A stretch of 64,000 nucleotides of DNA from Agrypnia vestita. Taxonomy: Eukaryota > Arthropoda > Insecta > Trichoptera > Phryganeidae. This document shows positions 32,542 to 44,500 of the stretch, in pieces. The stretch covers positions 1 to 64,000 of the forward strand of contig JADDOH010000136.1 in NCBI GenBank assembly GCA_016648135.1. The letters are read 5' to 3'. The position numbers and the translations under genes were made by a program. The notes beneath the pieces are model-generated. The model was not told the DNA's origin and searched no databases. It saw only the letters and a list, made by a program, of their open reading frames with translations. Numbering within the stretch: position 1 is the stretch's first letter; each line of letters opens with the position of its first letter.

Positions 32542-35500
32542 ATGTGGTGGTATATCTTAGGAGCGCTTGTTTTAATCTTGTATTGTTTAAATTATTACTT
32601 TTACAATACAGAAGATGCAAGACTATTTTCCAAAATCCCTGGTCCAAAACAATTGCCTCTTATTGGAAATATAATGGATTTTTTATTAGACCCAGGTAAT
32701 TTACTTATTGTGATTTTGCTGTTTTGATCATACCCTAGGTGATGTTTTATTAATGCTTAAATTCTATAATACTTCTAGTTCCACTTTTCTACCGCTCAAG
32801 AAGTTTGGCAAACACGCATAAATCTTCATACGGAATTCAAATGTTTGGTATCTTTACTGTGAACGTCTTCCAACCACATGAAATAGAGGTAGGTGAAAAT
32901 TTTTATTGTAAAATTCTAAATAACATTATAACTTTAACTGTTTTGCCTATGAGATAATTAAAATGTGACTGATATACTACTGTAGCAATTGCTAGGCTAT
33001 TTTTTGAGAGGTGTAGCTTCTTGTCTCAAAACTCATGTAATGTATACAGGGTGTCTCATAGCTAAAAGCAAAAATTTTACAGGTGGATTCCTGCCTTGAT
33101 AATGAGTCGAAAATATTCAAGCAACCATGACCTGACGCAACATCAAAGTTTACATTTTTTTCCAATATTTCTGACTTATTTTTTGTAAAAAGTTGAAGTA
33201 TCATTACAGTAAATTGTATACATTTTGAAAAATTCATTTGCTTGTATACAATTCAAATAAAATGATAAAAAACCTCGTAAAAAATAATATTTTCAATTTT
33301 TGCAAGTTTTTATCATTTTATTTGATTCGTTTGCAAACTTTTTGAAAAATAAATCAGAAATATTGGAAAAAGATGCAAACTTTCATGTTGCGTATCCACC
33401 TGTAAAATTTTTGCTACTAGCTATGAAACACCCTGTATAAAGATCAAGTATAAAGAGAGCCGGCATTTATTGTCTTGATTTTGTACGCAAAACAGAATGG
33501 ATAACTGATGCACATTGATCTCAACCACTTAACCTTCGACACGAGAGCGTGTCTTTTATGTGTCGACACATTCTTAGGATGGTTTATTTAAATCCTGCTC
33601 AAAATCTAAAAGATTATTGAAGTTTTAAAATTGTTTCCTATTACTTATTCTTAATTTTTTGTTAGGATTTGGTTAAAGATATAAGAATATTCATCTCATA
33701 AAAATAAAAATAAAATAAAATGACCAGATTACTCAGATACCAGAAGATGGTCCTGTTAGGAGCCTCAAAAATCGTAGAGATTACATGAGTTATATGAATG
33801 TGGATGTGGTGAAAGTTTGTGGTAGGATAGAATAGTGTAGTACTCCATCCTCTCAACCTATCCCTGTGGAGAAACGGCGTGATGGTAAGTGAGTAAGTTT
33901 GTAGTTAATTTATAACTTTATCAGAGTTTTCTGACAGTTTCAACTTTCAACCACAGCTTGCTTGCTCCATAACAATCTCAATCAGTGTCGCTACATTCAG
34001 ATCATCCAGAAACCTCAGATAATTTTTACAGATTCTCCATTAGATAACAGAAACTGAAATAATTTCTTAAATGTAATATAAATTGATTTATTCTAGATAC
34101 TTCTGTCAAGCCAGAAACATATTACAAAAAGTTTCATCTATGATTTTCTTCACCCTTGGCTTAATGAAGGACTATTAACAAGTAATGGTTAGTATTAAAA
34201 AATATATTTCTGCTATAATGTTTGTTTAGTAATGTGTTTTGTAGTTTTTGGTCTATTTTGCCATTCCTACGCTAATTCCGACTTTTTTTGCGATGCTTCG
34301 GATTCCGGTCTTGGGTTTAGAATCACAGGGGCCTATCTACAAAAATATAATGCCATAATCATTTATTATTGACAAAAATCTTAATTTTATGCATAGAGCC
34401 ATTTACAAGATACGGACGTATTCCGAGTTTCACAGGCATCAAAATCTTTATATGTGTTTTTGTAGATAGGCCCCTGTAACAAGTTGGATACATAGCGCAA
34501 AATAGTTCAGAAAATTCTAAAAGGAAGATTCCGAACAGATGTGAAAATCTAAAAAAAAAATATTCAGTACCTAATGTTTAATAAAAATCTAGATAGTCAA
34601 TGTACGTGCGTCATAATTTTTTTAATTAACCTTTTCTAAATAAATTTAGGGTTATTAGTGGAAGATGGATGTTTCCATTCAAAGCGCTTGTGCTTAAATG
34701 TTATTACTCGTACTAGCCGTAAACTGTCAAAAATGTTGATATTTTTACATGTCGGTTCTTAAGGAATAAGTATTTATTTAAAATAAAATTAATTAATCAA
34801 TTAGAGAGACATACAGAAAAATCAAATCCACGAAAAAATATTTGACTGCTACCGGGATTCGAACCACGGATCTCCTCCTTTCCGGGGCAGGTGCGTTATC
34901 CAATTACGCTATAGCGGCCATGTATGTTTCCGTGAATATATCGATTATCTTTTATCTGTAAATCTCATTTATTAATTGATTAACATTTATTATCCATTTT
35001 TAGAGCAATCCACTTTTTCTGATACGGTAGGCACAAATTACTTGTTCTGAAAAAATTGCAACTCCACAATAAGAATGTATTGTTGAATATAAAGTATATA
35101 TTTAATTTATTAAAAAAATATATTTTCGTAAAGAAAATCATAAAAAAATTCGAAGTCATATCAAAATCATATAAAGAAGTTAAGGACGTTACACGACGTT
35201 ACGGGAACAGACAGACATACAGACAGACAGACAGAAGGACAGACGGACGGACGGACAGACAGACAGACAACAAAATTATTATAATTGGGATAGTAACTCA
35301 GAGTTAATTGGTCTCAATTGAGCTCAAGCCAAAACATTTATCAGTTATCATTCTACTCTGCATAGAGAATACACAGACTCCCTCTGTACTTGTCTATGGA
35401 TTGTTCTTCACGCTACTGTTGAGTCGAGTCATAGAAACAAGTCTCATAATACAATTTTTTTATGCCGTTATCTAATTTCTGTTTTAGCATGAAAATCTGA

Positions 35501-38500
35501 TTTCAGGAAACAAATGGCAGAAAAGAAGAAAAATATTGACCCCGGCATTTCACTTCAATATTCTGCGTAATTTCTGCAAAATTTTTGAAGAGCAAAGTGA
35601 AAAAATAGTACGAAGTTTAAAGGCTGAGATTGGGAAACCAGAAACAGATGTCATATCTTACGTAGCACAGTTTACAATAAATTCTATTTGTGGTAAGTTC
35701 AGTTTGCACAAGGGGATTAGACAAAAAAAACAAATAAATTTTGATTTTCTAGTGGCTACTGGGTAGTTTTTTTTTGTTTTTCAATGGTTTTAGATTTTCA
35801 CAAGCCAGCAAAAATCAATTGATAAAATTGGCCACCTCATCCTGAGCCCCCTTTTCAAAAAATAATTTAACTTACTTGCAAATATATTTTTTTTATTTAA
35901 AAAAAATATTTAGAAAATTTTGTCAAATTTTATATTACTTTTAGGTACAACTTTAAAGTTTAATAAATTTTAAATTTTGCTTTTTAATTCAGTTACTAGA
36001 GGGTTTTAAAAAAATTAAAAAATCATGTTTCTTTTCTGTGTTCTAAAATTAAATACACATATATACATAAGGGCCGATATTTTAGCTTGGACTATAGTTG
36101 GATTAAAGATTGTTTTTATTCAATGTTTCGACATTGAGGTGTTGTAACGGCTTACCTATTCACAACCCAAGAAACAGATAGGTATATCTGTTATCTATCC
36201 TGTGGCATTTATACATTAAGTTATCAAAACCTGATGTATGATGAGATGTACATAATAGCAAAATTCATTTAGAATTGCGGAAAAATTCAGGTTGAGTGTG
36301 CAATATTTGGTCCGCAATATAAGTATACAAGCCACATACAAAATTAAACAAGTAAAGATAACAATCATGAACATCTGTCGAATTTTATTTCCTTTTCATT
36401 TGAACTTTACATTTTTTACAGAGACAGCCATGGGGATACATTTGGAAGCAAAAGGCCATTCAAATTTTACAATATACAAAAATGCTATACATGAAATGGG
36501 AAAATTTCTAGTATACAGAATTGTGAGAATATGGTTATTCGCCAATTTAATGTGGAATATGTCTTCTGTTGGTAGAAGACAAAATCAGATATTACCTGCA
36601 TTACACAACTTTACCTTGGATGTTATTAGACAGAGGCGTAAAACTATGTTGACCGAAGATACTTCGACTATTATAAGTGAAATAGAAAATGATGAATACA
36701 TGAAGAGTAATAAAAGAAGGCTCGCAATGTTAGATCTATTATTGGCCGCTGAATCTGATGGTAAAATTGATGAACAGGGAATAAGAGAAGAAGTTGATAC
36801 ATTTATGTTTGAGGTAGGCTCGTTAACATATGTACAGTGGAAATCTGTTAACGTGAAACCATGAGGATTGAAATATCTTTTCAAGTGAAGTGATTTGTAC
36901 TAAAAAAATTAAAATTCACCAATGGTTTCGATATCATAGTAATCAGAAGGGTTATGTTAGCAAATTTAAAGAAGTACCGGTAATCGCAGTTTAGCGCTGC
37001 AGATGGGATCCGCAGGGGAAATTAATAAGAAAGCTTTCAAAATTACTAATTTATTTCAAAATAATTTAAAAACACAGTGTGCACAATATAAATAAAAAAC
37101 ACAAACGCATGCACATGTCACAACTCAAAAAAATACATTACTTTACGTGACACTGTTTGTGTCTGTTTATGTTTATAATTTTGGTTAATGTTACAATGAC
37201 ACTAGTGCTCTCTAGGGACAAACAATTGAACTATATGCACATGACACTTTCTGAGATAAGATTTTGAAGTATTGTGAAACTAATGGTGTAATAAAATTGA
37301 TTTTTTATTTCTTTGAGTTGTGACACTATATGTTTCGCACACGATCAATCCAGCGGCATAAAATTGAATTTTTTAAATTTAATTAAAAATAACTATATAT
37401 GGCCGTGTGTGTGTATGTGTAATTGTTACCATAAGGTTTATTTTTTGAACATTTATGCATTTAGTTTATAATATTTCTTATACTCGCGTCGAGGCCTCGA
37501 CAACTTGAATAGTTTTAAGAATTTTTTGTAATTTTATTCTATATGTAATTTGTAATTTTTTATTGTAAATAAAATGAGTGGAATTAGCGGTCTTATTACT
37601 GACGAATCCTGACTGGAGATATAAGGTTTTGTGCATTATTAGGACATCCGCGAGATTCGGAAATAAACGTATCTCACTGTGGAGGATGACGGCCGATCTC
37701 GCGGATTAAATTAAATAGCAAAAATATGTTTTTTGCCAGTTTTCAGATAACTGCGCAGCAGATTTGAAAGGCCGTTAAAATGGTCAGGCAGGCCGACGTT
37801 TGAACGCGACAAGCCGGCGCCTGGCGGGGGTCAGGCAGGCCGACGTTTGAACGCGACAAGCCGGCGCCTGGCGGGGGCCGCTGGTTTATGGACCAGACGT
37901 ACGCGGCGCGTGGAAAGTTTGCAACGCCGTAAAATCAGAAAGTTCACGAGATGAACTCAGAAAAAGTGCACAAAACCTGGCATGTCATTTCCTGTCAGAA
38001 TTCGTTATAAAATAAAGAATCGGATTAGTTTGGAAGGAGATACATCGAGAGATAGGAATCGGCCTTTTTTGAGGCGATTTATGAACGCCGACACATCCGG
38101 ACACATTGGTACTAATTAAATTCACATGCGGATGTGCCAGGCGTTCAATTTGACGTAACATTTACATATGTACACCTCCCCGTTCGGGAGATAATTTGGC
38201 TAGGCGGGCAAAATAGTCCGTTTAGAGGATGGGCCGGCGCGGATCATACCGCTCGGGAATGCTGCGCTGACCACCATCCGCCACTGGGTATTCTCGAGAT
38301 GTCTCTCCCCTCCCTTACTAATCCCATTTTGACCGTTGATTTCCCGCTGTGTCTAGATTTTAAGTATAAATAAAGGAAGATTCCGCAGACTCAGCATCCT
38401 CAGTTCGCCGATATTACTTTTACCTTGTTACGCTGCCGGTCCGCGGAATCGTTTTTTGCTAAATAAAGTGTCTTTTATTTTTAATTTAAATTCCCGAAAA

Positions 38501-41500
38501 AGTGTTTTTTTGTTGTTGCTTTCGAATTTACCTTTGTGCTTAAAATATTATAAATTTCTACTGAATTTCTCCCACCGTAACACGGAGACCCACCCTATAT
38601 TTAGCTATTTTTAAATTCGGTTTTTTAGCCGCTCGGGTTTTAAAATATTTTGGGAATTTTTAAATAGTTTTTCGAACTTGGTATGGCCCTGTGCGTACCA
38701 TTTCGTGGTCCTTCGTGAAGCCGGATTTCCGTTGTTTCGGTTTTTAAATTTTTAAATTCAGTAATTTTGTGCTTCGTCGGAATCCGAATTTTTATATTTT
38801 TTTTTTGTGAAAAAATAATAATAATAATATTTTAAAGAAAAATGTCGCGCTCGTTAAGATCAAATTCGAATCGCGAATTAGCTGCCGACGAAGACAATGC
38901 CTCCCGTCGCGAAGCGTCATCGGGAGATGAATCGGACCGGCAGTCGGGAGCTGAGGATCAGGCGGCGTCACCTACTGACGCGGCTAGCTCGAGTGCAGAT
39001 ATAAGGAGGCTGCGCAGGGAGCTACGCAACAAGGACCGGCATTACAGGAGGCAGCTTGATGAGATGCAGAAGCGCCAAGAAGAGATGTTTACGAGGGCTT
39101 TGACACTTGCAGCGGCGGGAAGGGACCCCGCGGCGGGGGGCGCGGGAGCGCCCGCCGCCGGCGCCGCGGCAACCGACGTAGCGGCGCCTATTACCGCTGC
39201 GAGTGTCTCGGCGGACGACATCGCCATAGAAGACCCGGCGCGCATGAATGCACCTACAACTTGTCATCAAGAGGCTCCTGCCGGGACCGATAATCCGAGC
39301 TTGGGCGACTGGATGCGGTCGCAACAAGCGCAATTTGAACGGCTGACGTCCGCTGTTACAGAAGCGATCCGGTCAACGCGTTCACCTGAGAGCCCGCGAT
39401 ATTCGCTCAGCCAGGATGAGCCACGAGTGTCGGCTATGATAGCGCGGCAGTCTAACGCAAAGGACCTGGCGGAATTTTCGGGCGACCCAATGGAATGGCG
39501 TTCATTCAAAACGCAATTCAGGCAATCCACGGAATTGTGTGGGTTGACAACCGCTGAGAATGCGATGCGGTTGAGAATCGCGCTCAAGGGGGCAGCTCGG
39601 GAAGCAGTGCGCCCTTTGATCGGCGACCCTCATTGTGTTGAGGGGATTATGCGCACTCTGGAGGATTTATTTGGCCAGCCAGATGCGATAATCGCAAGCG
39701 TCCTGGAAAAAGTGAGGAACACAGCACGCCTCACTGAGAGTACGGACACAGGCGTTTTTACGAAATTCGCGGTAGCGGTGAGGAATGCCGTCGCCACAGT
39801 AAAAGGTATGGACGAGCGATATTTGGCCTCACCTCAATTGCTACGCGAGCTCGTCGGAAGGCTCCCGCTTTCGGAGAGAATGGCATGGTTCGCGGCGAGA
39901 TCCGGAACCGTGAATACAAACATCGAGGACTTCTCGAGATGGCTGTCGAGTATGACAGATTCGGCGCCCCATTGCGGCGGACAGACCGCGCAAGTGATTG
40001 AAGACAAGGGGCGCAAAAATGCGCAAATCCACGCGATTCATCGAGCGCCGGAAAATACGCAAAATTGCGGTATTTGCGACTCAAGAGATCACGGCGCCGC
40101 GGCATGCAACGATTTTACGCGCTGTTCGGTATCTGACCGAGCGGCTATCGTCAAGGACAGAAGATTGTGTTTTATGTGCCTCGAACCGTGGACGCCGAAA
40201 CATAAACATGGATGCCGGGGCCGTGATAAAATGTGCGGCGTGGACAATTGCGAGATGCGGCATCACCGGATGCTGCACGGTGCGCCACCTTCCGCGAAAC
40301 GCGAGTAAAAATGTATCGCTCGCGGGTCAGGTGACGGGCGCGCCGCGGCGCCCGGCCGACCTGGCCTGATAGACTGTGCTCATACCGCGAGCCGCGACGC
40401 TGAAAATGTGATTTATTAAATGTGCAGAAAGTCGACGTGTGTGGCCCGCGGGGGCATAGAAAGACATTCGCCTTATGCGATAAAGGTTCGACCGTGTCGC
40501 CGATAGACTCCGAAGTCGCCAGTGCGGTTGGTAAATCGGGACCGGTGCGAGATCTGCGCCTGTACGGCGCCCGCGGTATGTGCGCCTCCGAACCGCGGTT
40601 GCGTCTAGGGCAGAAAACTTTAAAAGGCAGCGGACTTACCCAACATCCGTTGAGTGTGAACACTTTGCGTAATTTGGATTTACGGCCCCGACGGTCTAGC
40701 CGAGAAACCGGGGAAATCAAGCGCAATGTGATTATAACAAAAGTGTTATAAAATTATTATGGGGCATAGATTATGCCATTTGTGAAGTATCGCGAGTTGG
40801 AGAGATAGCAGGTGCAGATAACGGCGTTTAATCGAGCACAGCACAAGGATGGATGAAAACCGGGGGCGTGACAGGCCGCCCGACCATCGCCGCAACCGTG
40901 TCTTCCAGTATAGCTGAGCGGCCCAGTGAGAGGCCCGCGAGATGCACTCGTAGGACACACATATTGAAATTGACTGGCCGGAAGTGACCCCCGCGTGCGG
41001 GTCAGTGCAGTGGGTACCCGAGCGACCATACATGATGGAAGCCACCACTGTATAGCTTGCCGGCAGCCAATGGGCGACAGGTCTTCTGTGGAAAAGGAAG
41101 ACATGCCCTTACAGCCGAATTTCGGTTTTTTAATATTTTTTTGTGATAAAAAATATATATGACCAAGGATCGGTTCAGCTCGGATACCGACATTGGAATT
41201 TTTTCGCATTTTGCGGATTTGTAGAGGCGCATCTAGATGAGATCGCCCGTATTGCGGAGGGTAGTTACACTCATGTCTACCGCGGCCAAGAGTCGGTTCA
41301 TTTGGGAAACTGGCATTGGATTCTTCGCACTTCGTGGATTTTTTTGCCCCGAAATACTGAAAAAAAAATCGGGTTATTTTCGAAGAAGAAAATAAATTGA
41401 GATTGGATTTCTAAGGATTGGGAGGCCTTAGATATCATCGCGCTACATATGCGGATAAATTTATTTTAATTTGTGTTTTAATTTGTTGGAGCCCGCGTGG

Positions 41501-44500
41501 GATAAATTTATTTAAATATTTAAATATTTAATTTTAATTTGTGCAATCTGCCAGTCGTGCGGAACCGTAATAAATTTATCAATCTGCCCAAACGAGAGGC
41601 GGATAGACGGCCGACAAGATGCCAACTACTGGGCGCTAAAAGGCGCATATTCGAGCCGGTGAGATTCATGGCTGATATGATGATCCGGTCGAAATATTAT
41701 TTGCGAGCAGTTTGGCGGTCAAGATCGGTTTGGGGCCAGCAAACGAGGCCAGAACACGCCGAGAAGCGGCATTTTGGCATAAATTGTGTGCAAGTAAATG
41801 CACAATGGCTCGAGAGAGCATACTAAGCCGCCAACGCAAAGTGTTACTGCACATTTTCTGCGGTGCCTAGGGACAGGCACATTGCGCGGTGGCTTACATT
41901 GGAAATATAGAACCACAGTACGGTGGTTATTATAACAGCGAAGATTGAAATCGCCCCCCTGAAGCCGTTTTCGGTGCCTCGCTGTGGACCGCGAGAAAAT
42001 TTAATCGCCGCGAGCGTGACGGCGAACATTGAGTCCGAACATTCGCGCCATATGGAGCGCGCGGTGTTCGGGACCGTCACAACCACGGCGATATATTGGA
42101 GAGGACAATGAAGAAGTATGGCCGCGAGAGAGGCGGCCGCCGCAACCCTGATCCAGAGCAATTGCAGCTACGACCGGCGGTTGTTACGCAGTACAACGAC
42201 GGAGCATTGCCGGATATAAGGCGGTTTTCTTCTTGTCTGAGATTGTTACGCGCGACCGCTTGGGTGCGGCGCTTTATAGAAAATTGCCGGCGCGGCAGAA
42301 ACCGCGCGCGCCGAGCAGATTTGACCGCGGATGAGCGGTGTGCGGCAGAACGCTCATGGATATTACGAGCACAAGCGGAGTCATTTGGACCGGAGCTCGG
42401 CATACTTCGGCGGGGGGCCCCCCTCCCCCGCACCAGCCGTTTGTACGTGGTGACCCCGCGACTGGACGAGGACGGAATAACCACAATGGATTCCCGATTG
42501 TCAGCTACAACAGTCGCCGATATACCGCCAGGCTTGAAAAAACCGATCGTGTTGGATGGCGGACACCCCTACAAGTGACCATAGGCCGGCGCAGAGAAAA
42601 AAGGTATGGCGCGTTATTCACATGTATGACAACGCGGGCCGTTCACCTAGAACTGGTAGATTCTCTGACGGCCGACTCGGCCATAATGGCCCTACGACGA
42701 CTCGCCGCCCGCCGCGGACACCCGTGGTATTTGTATTCCGATAACGGAACAAATTTCAGGAGCGCGCCCCGCGCCCGGAGACTTTGATGACGGCGTTCGC
42801 CGAGGCCGAGAACGTGGTGAACAGCCGCCCGCTGACTCACGTTTCGGTAGATCCACGGGATGACTCCCCGCTCACGCCGAACCACCTACTACTGGGCGCG
42901 GCCGGGCGACATTCTCATCTCGCCACGTATGGACCTCTGGATGAGCAGGTCTGCCTCAAGAAGCAGTGGCGGTTCGCCCAGCAGCTTGCAGACATGTTTT
43001 GGCGCCGGTGGATCCGGGAATACCTCCCGACTCTCGCCCAACGACGGAAGTGGCAGGAGCCGGCCCCTCCGCTTCGGGAGGGGGCCGCCGCCATTATTGC
43101 TGACCCCGCCCTTCCTCGGAACAGCTGGCCGCGAGGAGTCATCGTGGAGGCGGTTCCCGCCGCCGACGGCCAGGTCCGCACGGTGCGACTTCGGACCGCC
43201 TCCGGGGACTACGTGCGACCCGCTACCAGAGTCATCACCCTGCCGACGCAGCAGGCGTCGGAGACCACACACGCGTAGATGTCATCACCCGGCCTTCGAG
43301 GATCGTGTGCTACCTTCGAGTGCGGCAAAGCCACACGGGGGTGGTGTTTCGCACACGATCAATCCAGCGGCATAAAATTGAATTTTTTAAATTTAATAAA
43401 AATAACAATATATGGCCGTGTGTGTGTATGTGTAATTGTTACCATAAGGTTTATTTTTTGAACATTTATGCATTTAGTTTATAATATTTCTTATACTCGC
43501 GTCGAGGCCTCGACAACTTGAATAGTTTTAAGAATTTTTTGTAATTTTATTCTATATGTAATTTGTAATTTTTTATTGTAAATAAAATGAGTGGAATTAG
43601 CGGTCTTATTACTGACGAATCCTGACTGGAGATATAAGGTTTTGTGCATTATTAGGACATCCGCGAGATTCGGAAATAAACGTATCTCACTGTGGAGGAT
43701 GACGGCCGATCTCGCGGATTAAATTAAATAGCAAAAATATGTTTTTTGCCAGTTTTCAGATAACTGCGCAGCAGATTTGAAAGGCCGTTACAATGGTCAG
43801 GCAGGCCGACGTTTGAACGCGACAAGCCGGCGCCTGGCGGGGGTCAGGCAGGCCGACGTTTGAACGCGACAAGCCGGCGCCTGGCGGGGGCCGCTGGTTT
43901 ATGGACCAGACGTACGCGGCGCGTGGAAAGTTTGCAACTCCGTAAAATCAGAAAGTTCACGAGATGAACTCAGAAAAAGTGCACAAAACCTGGCATGTCA
44001 TTTCCTGTCAGAATTCGTTATAAAATAAAGAATCGGATTAGTTTGGAAGGAGATACATCGAGAGATAGGAATCGGCCTTTTTTGAGGCGATTTATGAACG
44101 CCGACACATCCGGACCCATTGGTACTAATTAAATTCACATGCGGATGTGCCAGGCGTTCAATTTGACGTAACATTTACATATGTACACCTCCCCGTTCGG
44201 GAGATAATTTGGCTAGGCGGGCAAAATAGTCCGTTTAGAGGATGGGCCGGCGCGGATCATACCGCTCGGGAATGCTGCGCTGACCACCATCCGCCACTGG
44301 GTATTCTCGAGATGTCTCTCCCCTCCCTTACTAATCCCATTTTGACCGTTGATTTCCCGCTGTGTCTAGATTTTAAGTATAAATAAAGGAAGATTCCGCA
44401 GACTCAGCATCCTCAGTTCGCCGATATTACTTTTACCTTGTTACGCTGCCGGTCCGCGGAATCGTTTTTTGCTAAATAAAGTGTCTTTTATTTTTAATTT

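Noticed and set aside
38134..38373. 79-codon open frame in the 5' LTR, repeated at 44147-44386
   Set aside because: Identical only because the LTRs are copies; no known motif, and its end overlaps the TATA box.
39022..40369. Several long antisense and alternative frames over gag
   Set aside because: They are shadows of the GC-rich gag frame and lack domain similarity.
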